Shown here in pieces: positions 16,453 through 24,606 of a stretch of DNA of 64,000 nt. Origin of the DNA: Betaproteobacteria bacterium UBA2592 (GTDB lineage: Bacteria; Pseudomonadota; Gammaproteobacteria; Burkholderiales; Rhodocyclaceae); contig DDKS01000037.1 in the NCBI GenBank assembly GCA_002340095.1, positions 422-64,421 on the forward strand, written 5' to 3'. Made by a program: the position numbers and the translations under genes. Position 1 is the stretch's first letter. Each line of letters begins with the position of its first letter. The notes below the pieces were generated by a model. It was not told the origin of the DNA, searched no databases, and worked only from the letters and a program-made list of their open reading frames with translations.

Positions 16453-16878
16453 ATGTTCACCCCATCCCGCGACGAAGTCCGCCGTTTTTTCTGCACTGCC
16501 TGGCAAAAGCACCAGAAACGCCTGCCCCTGGCCGGCGCCGAGGTGACTGCCGCCGACGTGGCGGCCCGCCACCCGGAATACCATGCCCTGCTCTCGGATT
16601 CCGAAGCCGCCCTGCAGGGGGAATGGACGCCCGAAGGCGGGGCCATGAATCCCTTCCTGCACCTTTCCCTGCACCTGGCCATCGCCGAACAGCTGTCCAT
16701 CGACCAGCCCCCCGGCATCCGCAACGCCTTTGCCCGCCTCACCCGGCGCATGGATGCCCACGCCGCCGAGCATGTGCTGCTGGAATGCCTGGGGGAAGTG
16801 TTGTGGGCCGCCCAACAGCGGGGTGGGATGCCCGATAGCGACAGCTATCTCGAAAAGATCCTGCAACGCACCGCCTGA
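16453..16878 (+). CDS. DUF1841 family protein
   Basis: Small cytoplasmic protein of 141 residues. It begins MFTPSRDEVRRFF and contains the family block WTPEGGAMNPFLHLSLHLAIAEQ followed by LSIDQPPGIR, then a C-terminal ECLGEVLWAAQ helix. This conserved family of unknown function is common in beta- and gammaproteobacteria. It lies nine bases after the FIST gene. Confidence 0.85.
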   Translation: MFTPSRDEVRRFFCTAWQKHQKRLPLAGAEVTAADVAARHPEYHALLSDSEAALQGEWTPEGGAMNPFLHLSLHLAIAEQLSIDQPPGIRNAFARLTRRMDAHAAEHVLLECLGEVLWAAQQRGGMPDSDSYLEKILQRTA

Positions 16879-16902
16879 TTCGTGCATCTGCCCGGAGTTC
16901 CC

Positions 16903-17586
16903 ATGCCCAAGCTGCCACGCCGATACTTCCTCAAACAATGGGCGGCCCTGCCCCTGGTGGCAGGGGGCCTGAGCGGGCTCGTCAGCCATGCCCTGGCCAG
17001 TGGCGTCAATCCGGTGCCGCCCGGGCTGCACCGGCTCAAGGGCCAGGTCCGGGTAAACGGCCAGCCCGCCCGGGAAGGGATGCTGATCCGCCCCGGCGAC
17101 CGGATCGAAACGGGGACCGACGGCGAGGCGGTCTATGTGGTGGGCCGGAACGCCTACCTGCAACGGGCCGCCACCCTCGTGGAAATCAGCCTGCCGCCAC
17201 CGGACAGCCCCCTCCTCACCGGCGGCCTGCGACTCCTGACCGGCAAGCTGCTCTCGGTATTCGGCAAGGGCGCCCAGCGCCTGGAAACCAGCACGGCCAC
17301 CATCGGCATCCGCGGCACCGGCTGCTACATGGAAGCCGAAGCGGAGCGGATGTACATCTGCCTCTGCTACGGCGAAGCCGACTACCTGCCCCGGGTGGCC
17401 CCGGACAAGGCCCGCTTCTTCAAGACCCACCACCACGAACAGCCGGTATGGATTTCGGCCAGTGACCGGGACAATCCCATCACTGCCGCCCCCATGATCA
17501 ACCACACGGATGCGGAACTGGTGCTGCTCGAAAACCTGGTAGGCCGCTGGCCCCCGTTTTATGGCAAGGGCGGCCCGGTTTATTGA
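16903..17586 (+). CDS. FecR-domain protein with twin-arginine signal
   Basis: Exported protein of 227 residues. The N-terminus LPRRYFLKQWAALPLVAGG is a likely Tat signal, cut near SHALA. The FecR-type domain is seen in VRPG-like RPGDRIETGTDGEAVYVVGR and in TIGIRGTGCYMEAE. ATG 16903 is preceded by CCGGAG; the GTG at 16882 has no ribosome site. A cysteine pair (CYMEAEAERMYICLC) follows the domain. It is last in the run of plus-strand genes and is followed by a terminator. No sigma factor or TonB receptor lies nearby, so classical iron signalling is not indicated. Confidence 0.8.
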   Translation: MPKLPRRYFLKQWAALPLVAGGLSGLVSHALASGVNPVPPGLHRLKGQVRVNGQPAREGMLIRPGDRIETGTDGEAVYVVGRNAYLQRAATLVEISLPPPDSPLLTGGLRLLTGKLLSVFGKGAQRLETSTATIGIRGTGCYMEAEAERMYICLCYGEADYLPRVAPDKARFFKTHHHEQPVWISASDRDNPITAAPMINHTDAELVLLENLVGRWPPFYGKGGPVY

Positions 17587-17595
17587 GACAAAAAC

Positions 17596-17617
17596 GGCGG
17601 GACCCGCCCGCCATTTT
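17596..17617 (+). terminator. Intrinsic terminator after the FecR-domain gene
   Basis: Stem GGCGGG (17596-17601) and CCCGCC (17607-17612), followed by ATTTTT. An A-run in front (17590-17594) makes it usable for the convergent gene as well. Confidence 0.75.
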
Positions 17618-17632
17618 TGAAGCCCTACCGGA

Positions 17633-18415
17633 TCAGATCAGCTTGTTGGGAATCACATAATTGTTCTGGGTCATCAGATCGACGCCGCATTCGAGCTGCT
17701 CGACCCAATCGATGAAGTCCTTGACCGCCTTCTTTCCCACGAAGCGACAGCCGTGCTGGGGCACGATCTGCTCGATGTCCAGCTGGCGCACCATCTGGGC
17801 CCAGTAGCGGCAGACCTTGCCGCTGACGATGTAGCGCTTGTGGAAGGCCGTCATGTAAGGCACGTGGCTGGCGAAATCGGTGATGGCATCGGAGGCCCGC
17901 TCGTGGGACACCAGGGAAGTCCCCAGGTCCCCGGTAAACAGGATCTTGGCCACCGGATCATAGAACTGGAAGTTGCCCTCGGCATGCATGAAGTGGCCGG
18001 GCAGTGCCAGGATCTTGCACTGGCCCAGGCGGATGACGGCACCCTCGTCGGGGATGCCGATGATGCGCTCGGAGACGTCACGGCCAGTGGTGAAATGAGG
18101 CACGAAACGGGTCCACAGGGCGGAAATCATGACCTTGCAGTTGGAAGCCACGAACCACTTGTTGACCGAGGCGATGATGTCCGGGTCCGGATGGGAAGCC
18201 AGGATGTAGTCCAGATCCTTGGAGGAAAAGTACTTTTGCATGTCCATCAGCAGCCCCGTGTAGGTCATGTTCCCACCCGGATCGATCAGGGCACCATGGC
18301 CGCTGTCGGCGATCAGGAACTGGTTGCACTGCACTGCCAGATCGGTCTTTTCATCCACCAGATCGTAAAAGGCATGAACGATATGGTTACCATCGTTGTA
18401 AAGCTCAACAGCCAT
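17633..18415 (-). CDS. Oxygen-binding di-iron protein (ODP), metallo-beta-lactamase fold
   Basis: Single-domain relative of flavodiiron proteins, 260 residues, with no flavodoxin part. The di-iron ligands are present as H75-x-D77-x-D79 (SHPDPD), H144 (HFMHAEGN), D163 (TGDLG) and H221 (PQHG). ODP proteins bind O2 and have been proposed as sensors in bacterial chemotaxis; here no chemotaxis gene is adjacent, so it may act as an O2 or NO scavenger or sensor. A good FNR-type site upstream predicts anaerobic induction. Confidence 0.85.
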   Translation of the reverse strand: MAVELYNDGNHIVHAFYDLVDEKTDLAVQCNQFLIADSGHGALIDPGGNMTYTGLLMDMQKYFSSKDLDYILASHPDPDIIASVNKWFVASNCKVMISALWTRFVPHFTTGRDVSERIIGIPDEGAVIRLGQCKILALPGHFMHAEGNFQFYDPVAKILFTGDLGTSLVSHERASDAITDFASHVPYMTAFHKRYIVSGKVCRYWAQMVRQLDIEQIVPQHGCRFVGKKAVKDFIDWVEQLECGVDLMTQNNYVIPNKLI

Positions 18416-18438
18416 GATTTTCCCCAGAAAAGGACGGC

Positions 18439-18481
18439 ATATTATCCATCATGAATGATCGTTGCGGTTGACCGGCATCAA
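18439..18481 (-). promoter_or_regulatory. FNR-type site and -10 element of the ODP gene
   Basis: On the minus strand TTGAT-GCCG-GTCAA (18468-18481) matches the FNR consensus TTGAT-N4-ATCAA at nine of ten bases. A TAATAT -10 hexamer lies at 18439-18444. The site centre (18474.5) falls at about -41.5 to -42.5 from the predicted start, the class II activation position. A further short dyad ATCAT-GA-ATGAT lies at 18448-18459. Confidence 0.6.
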
Positions 18482-18488
18482 CCCCGCA

Positions 18489-20279
18489 TCAGGCCGAGCC
18501 CTCGTCCGCCGGTGGCGCCACCCGCACCACCTCCTCCAGGGAGGTGAGCCCCGCCGCCACCTTGAGGGCACCGGAAATACGCAAAGGCCGCATACCTTCC
18601 CGACAAGCCTGTTCCCGCACCCGGGCCACGTCGGTTTCCTTGCCCAACAGCTTGCGTAGTTCCGGACTCATCAGCAGCAACTCATACACCCCGACCCGGC
18701 CGCTGAAGCCGGTCATGCGGCACTCGAGGCAGCCGACCGGACGATAGATCTGCTGGGGTTCATTGGCCTTCCAGGGCAGCACCAGGTTGCGCCACACCTG
18801 CCGGTCGGTCTCCGTCATCGGCGTCGCCTTCTTGCAATGGGGGCAGAGGGTGCGCACCAGACGCTGGGCCATGACCCCGAGCAGGGTGGCATTGATGAGA
18901 TAGGCCGGCATGCCCAGGTCCTGCAGCCGGGTAATGGCCGAAGGCGCATCGTTGGTGTGCAGGGTGGACAGCACCAGATGCCCGGTGAGCGCCGCCTGGA
19001 TGGCCATCTCGGCCGTCTGGAGGTCACGGATCTCGCCGATCATGATGATGTCCGGATCCTGGCGCATCAGGGCGCGCACCCCTTCGGCAAAACCCATTTC
19101 CACCGCATGCTGGACCTGGACCTGATTGAAGGCCGGCTCCACCATCTCGATGGGGTCCTCGATGGTGCACACATTGACCTCGGGAGTGGCGAGCTGCTTC
19201 AGAGTCGAATAGAGGGTGGTGGTCTTGCCCGAGCCCGTGGGGCCTGTCACGAGGATGATGCCATTGGGCCTGGCCGTCATTTCCTGCCAGCGGCTCAGGT
19301 CCTCCTCGGAAAAACCGAGCTCCTTGAAGTCCCGCACCAGCACCTCGGGATCGAAGATGCGCATCACCAGCTTCTCGCCGAAGGCCGTGGGCAGGGTGGA
19401 CAGCCGCAGCTCCACTTCGTCCCCATCCGGCATCCGGGTCTTGATGCGGCCATCCTGGGGCCGGCGCTTTTCGATCACATCCATGCGGCCAAGCAACTTG
19501 ATGCGGCTGGTCATGGCGGTCATCACCGCCATGGGAATCTGATACACCTGATGCAGCACCCCGTCGATGCGAAAGCGCACGATACCCATGTCGCGCCGGG
19601 GTTCGATGTGGATGTCGGAGGCTCGCTGGTCGAAGGCGTACTGCCAGAGCCAGTCCACGATATGGACGATGTGCTGGTCGTTGGCATCGAGCTGGCGGTT
19701 GGTGCGCCCCAGTTCCACCAACTGCTCGAAACTGGAAAGACTGCCCCCCTGCCCACCTGCCTGGGCAGCCTTTTTCACCGACTTGGCCAGGTTGAAGAAT
19801 TCCACCAGGTAACGGCTCACATCGGCCGGATTGGCCAGCACCCGACGGATCTTCTTCTTCAGGATCTGCTCCAGTTCCTTCTCCCACTCGCGCAGGAAAG
19901 GTTCGGAGGTGGCAATCACCACTTCGCGCAGGTCGATGCCGATGGGCAGGATGGAGAAACGGGAGGCATAGGCGCTCGAGACCACGTCCGCCACACCGGT
20001 AAAATCGATCTTGAGGGGGTCGATATGCTGGTAAGGCAAGCCAACCCTGGCTGCCAGCCACTCGGTGAGGGACTCCAGATTCAGGAGTTTGCCCGGCGAC
20101 GCCAGGCTACGCCACTTCTGCTCGGCGATCAGGATCAGGGGATGGGTGTTGCCCCCCTTGAGCTGGCGTTCCACCTTGAGGGCGTCCGCATCGGATCTGG
20201 CCACCATCCCGTCCGCCACCAGCCATTCCAGAACCTCGGGCAGGTTGAGGCGGTGCTCATGGGTGGGGAGGGAATTCAT
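18489..20279 (-). CDS. GspE/PulE (PilB-type) secretion or pilus ATPase
   Basis: Hexameric ATPase of the type II secretion/type IV pilus family, 596 residues from ATG 20279. An N-terminal MshEN-like region (about 60-150) precedes the ATPase core with Walker A GPTGSGKTT, the Asp box TIEDPIEMVEP, Walker B (IMIGEIRDLQTAEMA) and His box LSTLHTNDAP. A four-cysteine zinc motif CPHCKK...CLECR sits near residues 485-530. No other secretion or pilus genes are adjacent, so which machine it drives cannot be told. Confidence 0.88.
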   Translation of the reverse strand: MNSLPTHEHRLNLPEVLEWLVADGMVARSDADALKVERQLKGGNTHPLILIAEQKWRSLASPGKLLNLESLTEWLAARVGLPYQHIDPLKIDFTGVADVVSSAYASRFSILPIGIDLREVVIATSEPFLREWEKELEQILKKKIRRVLANPADVSRYLVEFFNLAKSVKKAAQAGGQGGSLSSFEQLVELGRTNRQLDANDQHIVHIVDWLWQYAFDQRASDIHIEPRRDMGIVRFRIDGVLHQVYQIPMAVMTAMTSRIKLLGRMDVIEKRRPQDGRIKTRMPDGDEVELRLSTLPTAFGEKLVMRIFDPEVLVRDFKELGFSEEDLSRWQEMTARPNGIILVTGPTGSGKTTTLYSTLKQLATPEVNVCTIEDPIEMVEPAFNQVQVQHAVEMGFAEGVRALMRQDPDIIMIGEIRDLQTAEMAIQAALTGHLVLSTLHTNDAPSAITRLQDLGMPAYLINATLLGVMAQRLVRTLCPHCKKATPMTETDRQVWRNLVLPWKANEPQQIYRPVGCLECRMTGFSGRVGVYELLLMSPELRKLLGKETDVARVREQACREGMRPLRISGALKVAAGLTSLEEVVRVAPPADEGSA

Positions 20280-20307
20280 GCAAAATGGGAAGGAAGGGGG
20301 TGAGAAA

Positions 20308-20850
20308 TTATAACACGGACATGGAAAGGACAGGCTCCATCCCGGCCCGCCATTGCTCCAGCTTGCGTGCGAACGGCAAGGTACAGGCCGGGCTCGAGGA
20401 CGGCAGCACCCGGGTTTCCAGCCCCAGCCGCTCCAGCTGCGGCGCAAACCGCCCTGCCGTCTGCCCGTTGAAACAGACCCGCCTCAGCCCCGGCGCCCGG
20501 GCCACCAGACCGGCCAGGTCATTGGGCTCGCCGGCGCGGATATCCGCATCGAGCGCCCCGGGCCGGATACAGGCCTGATACACATCCCAGATACCGACGC
20601 CCCGCTCCAGCACCCGGACCGTGCGCTCCGGGTAAGGCAACTCGAACAGCGGCTCGCCAAGAATGGCGCCTACCAGTTTCCAGAAATGGTTCTGGCGGTG
20701 GCCGTAATACTGCTGCGCCCGCAGGGAGGCCGGAGAGGGAAAGCTGCCCAGGATCAGAAGCCGTATCCGGGCATCGCAGATGGGTGCAAGGCCCGTCAGG
20801 CGGACCCCCGCCGCCGTTTCCGCTGTTTGTGACGCCTTGGATTTCGCCAT
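20308..20850 (-). CDS. DNA-deoxyinosine glycosylase (UDG superfamily, family 6 type)
   Basis: Base-excision enzyme that removes hypoxanthine from DNA. The domain shows LLILGSFPSPASLRAQQYYG followed by NHFWKLV, GIWDVYQACIRPGALDADIR, CFNGQTAGRF and LPSSSPA, matching the family 6 UDG fold. About 180 residues. The start is unsure: ATG 20850 and ATG 20862 are both in frame and neither has a good ribosome site. Confidence 0.8.
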   Translation of the reverse strand: MAKSKASQTAETAAGVRLTGLAPICDARIRLLILGSFPSPASLRAQQYYGHRQNHFWKLVGAILGEPLFELPYPERTVRVLERGVGIWDVYQACIRPGALDADIRAGEPNDLAGLVARAPGLRRVCFNGQTAGRFAPQLERLGLETRVLPSSSPACTLPFARKLEQWRAGMEPVLSMSVL

Positions 20851-20872
20851 GATGGATGGCATTGTGCGCTGA

Positions 20873-21085
20873 AACCGCAGCAACGGCCAGCAGCGGCAGG
20901 ACGGCTGGCATCCTACTCGACATGGAGGCCGTGCGGAACACCTGGATTTCCAGCACCGCCGCGCCCCCCGGGACTGGTTTTCCCCCCTGGCCGGGCTCGC
21001 TTTTCTCGGTCCGGGAATCGACGCCATCCTTGCCCCCGCCCGAGCCCACAGCGCCCTGATCTGCCGCCTCGGGCCGCTGCCCTGA
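20873..21085 (+). other. Start-less open frame in the gap between the glycosylase and htpG genes
   Basis: The 303-base gap 20851-21153 holds a 70-codon plus-strand frame between two stops, without ATG, GTG or TTG near its beginning. Its translation (for example PRDWFSPLAGLAFLGPGID) has a coding-like composition but matches no family I can name. It could be the tail of a decayed gene. Confidence 0.25.
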
Positions 21086-21106
21086 TTCCCCTCTCCCCTG
21101 AAAAGC

Positions 21107-21132
21107 ACAAGGCCGGCACCTGCCGGCCTTGT
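21107..21132 (-). terminator. Intrinsic terminator of htpG
   Basis: Perfect 12-bp inverted repeat ACAAGGCCGGCA / TGCCGGCCTTGT with a 2-base loop. On the minus strand it is followed by GCTTTTC. It lies 22 bases after the htpG stop. Confidence 0.8.
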
Positions 21133-21153
21133 CGTTGCGAGGCGAAAACGGCC

Positions 21154-23073
21154 TTATTTGGCGGACAGGGCCAGCATCAGGTCGTTGATACGCCTGACGA
21201 AGCTGGCCGGGTCGTCCAGTTGGCCACCTTCGGCCAGCAGAGCCTGCTCGAACAGCAGGCAGGCCCAGTCATCGAAGCGGGTTTCCTCGTACTTCAGGCG
21301 CTGCACGGCCGGGTGGTTCGGGTTGATTTCCAGGATGGGCTTCACGTCCGGCGCCTTCTGGCCGGCGGCCTTGAGGATGCGGGCCAGGTTGCCGGAAAGG
21401 TCGAACTCGTCGGACACCAGGCAGGAGGGAGAGTCGGTCAGCCGGTGGGTGACGCGCACGTCCTTGACCCGATCCCCCAGGGCTGCCTTGATTTTACCGA
21501 GCAGTTCCTTGTACTCGTCGGCGGCCTTCTCAGCCTCCTTCTTCTCTGCCTCGTCTTCCAGCTTGCCCAGGTCCAGGCAGCCCTTGGCGACGGATTGCAG
21601 GGGCTTGCCGTCGAATTCGGTGAGGTTGCCCACTACCCACTCGTCCACCCGGTCGGAGAGCAGCAGCACCTCGATACCCTTCTTGCGGAAGATTTCCAGA
21701 TGCGGGCTGTTGAGCGCCGCCTTGAAGGAATCGGCGGTGACGTAGTAGATCTTCTCCTGGCCTTCCTTCATGCGGCCGATGTAATCCTTGAGGGACACGG
21801 TTTCATCCGGGGTGCCCGCATGGGTGGAGGCAAAGCGCAGCAGACCGGCGATCTTGTCCTTGTTGGCGAAGTCTTCGCCCACCCCCTCCTTGAGGACCTT
21901 GCCGAACTCACGCCAGAACCTGGCGTACTTTTCCTGCTCGGCCGGATCCTCGCTTTCGGCCAGGGATTCGAGCATGGACAACACCTTGCGGGTGCAACCA
22001 TTGCGGATGGCCTCGATGTCCTTACTTTCCTGGAGGATTTCCCGGGATACGTTCAGGGGCAGATCAGCGGAATCCACCACCCCACGCACGAAGCGCAGGT
22101 AGAGGGGCATCAGCTTTTCCGCGTCGTCCATGATGAAGACCCGTTTGACGTAGAGCTTGACCCCATGGCGGGCATTGCGGTCCCACAGGTCGAAGGGAGC
22201 ACGGCCGGGAATGTAGAGCAGTTGGGTGTATTCCTGCTTGCCTTCCACCTTGGCATGCACCCAGGTGAGCGGGTCTTCGAAGTCATGGGCGACGTGCTTG
22301 TAGAACGCCTTGTACTGCTCGTCGGTGATGTCCGATTTGCTGCGGGCCCACAGGGCGCTGGCCTGGTTGACGGTCTCGTCCTCGCCGCTGGGCACCTGTT
22401 CCTTCTTTTCCTCGTCCCACTTCTCGCCGGCCATCAGGATGGGCAGGGTGATGTGGTCGGAGTACTTGCGGATGATGGATTTCAGGCGCCAGGCGTTGAG
22501 GAATTCGTCTTCCCCTTCGCGCAGGTGCAGGATCACGTCGGTGCCGCGACCGGCCTTCTCCACCATTTCCACGGAGAAGTCACCCTCGCCACTGGATTCC
22601 CAGCACACGGCCTGGTTGGCGGGCAGACCGGCACGGCGGGAAACCACGGTGACCTTGTCGGCAACGATGAAGGAGGAGTAGAAGCCGACGCCGAACTGGC
22701 CGATCAGGTGGGCATCCTTGGCCTGATCGCCCGTCAGGGCGCTGAAGAACTCCTTGGTGCCGGACTTGGCGATAGTACCCAGATGGGCGATGGCCTCTTC
22801 CCGGGACAGGCCGATGCCGTTGTCGGAAACGGTGATGGTACGGGCTTCCTTGTCGAAGGAGACGCGGATTTTCAGCTCGGAATCATCGCCGTACAGGGCG
22901 GCGTTGTTGAGGGCCTCGAAGCGCAGCTTGTCGCAGGCATCGGAAGCGTTGGAGATCAGCTCCCGCAGGAAGATTTCCTTGTTGCTGTAGAGCGAGTGGA
23001 TCATCAGATGCAGCAGTTGCTTCACTTCTGCCTGAAAACCCAGGGTCTCCTTGCTGGCCGTGCTGGCGGTCAT
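21154..23073 (-). CDS. htpG: Chaperone HtpG (bacterial Hsp90)
   Basis: Hsp90-type ATP-dependent chaperone, 639 residues from ATG 23073, which has GGGAGAAAG upstream. The GHKL ATPase domain shows LISNASDACDKLR, ITVSDNGIGLSREEAI and GQFGVGFYSSF. The middle domain carries SREILQES and the C-terminal dimer domain ends LMLALSAK. It has its own heat-shock promoter and a terminator, so it is monocistronic. Confidence 0.98.
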   Translation of the reverse strand: MTASTASKETLGFQAEVKQLLHLMIHSLYSNKEIFLRELISNASDACDKLRFEALNNAALYGDDSELKIRVSFDKEARTITVSDNGIGLSREEAIAHLGTIAKSGTKEFFSALTGDQAKDAHLIGQFGVGFYSSFIVADKVTVVSRRAGLPANQAVCWESSGEGDFSVEMVEKAGRGTDVILHLREGEDEFLNAWRLKSIIRKYSDHITLPILMAGEKWDEEKKEQVPSGEDETVNQASALWARSKSDITDEQYKAFYKHVAHDFEDPLTWVHAKVEGKQEYTQLLYIPGRAPFDLWDRNARHGVKLYVKRVFIMDDAEKLMPLYLRFVRGVVDSADLPLNVSREILQESKDIEAIRNGCTRKVLSMLESLAESEDPAEQEKYARFWREFGKVLKEGVGEDFANKDKIAGLLRFASTHAGTPDETVSLKDYIGRMKEGQEKIYYVTADSFKAALNSPHLEIFRKKGIEVLLLSDRVDEWVVGNLTEFDGKPLQSVAKGCLDLGKLEDEAEKKEAEKAADEYKELLGKIKAALGDRVKDVRVTHRLTDSPSCLVSDEFDLSGNLARILKAAGQKAPDVKPILEINPNHPAVQRLKYEETRFDDWACLLFEQALLAEGGQLDDPASFVRRINDLMLALSAK

Positions 23074-23118
23074 GTGTCTTTCTCCCATGTGTGCGTGAAT
23101 CGGAAACGATGGGAGGGG

Positions 23119-23146
23119 AAATGGGGATGGCACCCGGTATTTCAAG
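23119..23146 (-). promoter_or_regulatory. Sigma-32 heat-shock promoter of htpG
   Basis: Minus strand CTTGAAA (23146-23140), 13-base spacer, CCCCATTT (23126-23119): an exact match to the E. coli RpoH consensus. It lies in the 87-base greB-htpG gap and predicts a 5' leader of about 40 bases. Confidence 0.85.
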
Positions 23147-23160
23147 CCCCCCTGCCCGTC

Positions 23161-23721
23161 TCAGTCCAGCGCCTGGTAAACCACTTCGAGGATGTCGATC
23201 TCACGCACCCCGGCCGGGGTCTGGAAGCGCAGGCTGTCGCCCTCCCGGGACTTGATCAGGGCGCGCGCCAGGGGTGAGATCCAGCTGATGCGCCCCCGGG
23301 CAGCGTCCGCCTCGTCGATACCGACGATGCTGTAGGTCTGGGTCTCGCTGCCGTCCCAGCACAGGGTGACGGTAGCGCCAAAGAAGATCTGGTCGTTATC
23401 CCCCTGCAAGGTGGGGTCCACCACCTGGGCGTTGTCGATGCGCTTGCTGAGGAAACGGATACGCCGGTCGATCTCGCGCAGGCGCTTCTTGCCGTAGAGA
23501 TAGTCGCCGTTTTCGGAACGGTCCCCGTTCGAGGCGGCCCAGGCCACCACTTCCACGATGCGGGGACGCTCGCGCTTGATGAGTTCTTCCTGCTCGGCCA
23601 CCAGCCGGGCATAGCCGGCCGGGGTGATGTAATTCTTGCTGCCGGGCGGCAGCTTCAGGGCCGGGGAGAGATCGTCCTCGTCATCGTCCCCGGCGTCTTC
23701 CCGCATGAATGCCTTGCTCAT
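23161..23721 (-). CDS. greB: Transcription elongation factor GreB
   Basis: Transcript-cleavage factor that rescues backtracked RNA polymerase. From ATG 23721 it has 186 residues. An acidic N-terminal extension (DAGDDDEDD) precedes the coiled-coil domain containing AASNGDRSENGDYLYGKKRL, with the GreB-type acidic tip, and the C-terminal FKBP-like domain (GRISWISPLARAL). A greA gene also lies in this window at 52.3 kb. It follows a small unknown gene by five bases. Confidence 0.95.
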   Translation of the reverse strand: MSKAFMREDAGDDDEDDLSPALKLPPGSKNYITPAGYARLVAEQEELIKRERPRIVEVVAWAASNGDRSENGDYLYGKKRLREIDRRIRFLSKRIDNAQVVDPTLQGDNDQIFFGATVTLCWDGSETQTYSIVGIDEADAARGRISWISPLARALIKSREGDSLRFQTPAGVREIDILEVVYQALD

Positions 23722-23726
23722 CTGTC

Positions 23727-24047
23727 TCAGTAACCCAGCCGCATGTGTTCCACATCCACCCGCACCAGATCGCGGCCCAGGGTCAGGGCCACGTTGCGGG
23801 CGTACTGACACGCCCATTCACTGTGCTGGGCAAAGCGTTCCTCTCCGACCTGGGCGGCCACGGCCAGGAGCTTGTCGATGATCAGGATCTTGCCGGTGGG
23901 GCTGGTGATCTCGCACCGGAGATCGTTGAATTCCTTTTCCAGCCATTTGCGTGCATCGTCCTGGGTGGTGACACTGACCTCGCCGGCAGCGGGTTTGAAC
24001 TCGTAGACCCGGTCCCTGGCGAAACTGATGATGACGTGATAGGTCAT
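23727..24047 (-). CDS. Conserved-looking hypothetical protein upstream of greB
   Basis: A 106-residue soluble, mixed-charge protein beginning MTYHVIISFARDRVYEF. No signal peptide, membrane segment or motif is visible, and I do not recognise the family. It ends five bases before greB in the same direction, so the two are co-transcribed. ATG 24047 follows GGAGAGGGCC. A perfect 15-base palindrome lies just upstream. Confidence 0.7.
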   Translation of the reverse strand: MTYHVIISFARDRVYEFKPAAGEVSVTTQDDARKWLEKEFNDLRCEITSPTGKILIIDKLLAVAAQVGEERFAQHSEWACQYARNVALTLGRDLVRVDVEHMRLGY

Positions 24048-24068
24048 GGCCCTCTCCTCTCTGTCTTT

Positions 24069-24083
24069 CCTGGTGACACCAGG
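24069..24083. promoter_or_regulatory. Perfect 15-base palindrome upstream of the greB unit
   Basis: CCTGGTGACACCAGG: 7-base arms around a central A, 22 bases before the start of the unknown gene. A possible operator. Upstream on the minus strand CTGACG and CATAAA, 17 bases apart, could be a weak promoter. The remaining 24084-24253 shows nothing else clear. Confidence 0.35.
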
Positions 24084-24253
24084 ATTTTATGCGGGAAAGC
24101 CGGCTTTTCGTCAGCTTTTGATTGTGACAGGCGAGTCGGCAAAATCGCCGCCCGCGGTCATAATGGGCAGTGTTGCCGACGACCACCTTGCGCATCAGTC
24201 CCTTACCGTTCCTTTCCCCGAGCAAACCACCTCCCACCCGAAGGAACCCGACC

Positions 24254-24475
24254 ATGAGCAATGCCCCCCTGAGCCCGGAAGACCTCGAGCGTTACCAGGC
24301 CCGCCTGCAGGCCCTGATTCAGGAACACCGGGATCTGGATCAGGTAATCCTGCACCTGGCGGACAACCCACCCCCGGATCAATTGCTGGTACCCCGCTTG
24401 AAAAAGCGCAAGCTGCAATTGCGGGATCAGATCTGGCAAATCGAGGCCTTGCTCGCCCCGGACGAACCGGCCTGA
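24254..24475 (+). CDS. YdcH-like small protein (DUF465 type)
   Basis: Predicted coiled-coil protein of 73 residues with LEHEHRELD-like IQEHRDLDQVILHL and LKKRKLQLRDQI, typical of the YdcH/DUF465 family of unknown function. ATG 24254 follows AAGGAACCC. It stands alone between divergent and convergent neighbours. Confidence 0.7.
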   Translation: MSNAPLSPEDLERYQARLQALIQEHRDLDQVILHLADNPPPDQLLVPRLKKRKLQLRDQIWQIEALLAPDEPA

Positions 24476-24606
24476 AGTCTCAATCGCCGGGCGGCACGGA
24501 ACGAGGCGAAAAGGCCAGGCAAGCCAACGGCAGCGACCCGGCGCTTTCCGGGCGTCCAGCCGTCCCGTCAGGGCTGCCGGCAAGAGCAAATGCGCCAGGC
24601 CCCGCG

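Noticed and set aside
16453..16878. TorD-like chaperone for the small gene after FIST
   Set aside because: The sequence matches the DUF1841 blocks instead, and no molybdoenzyme is nearby.
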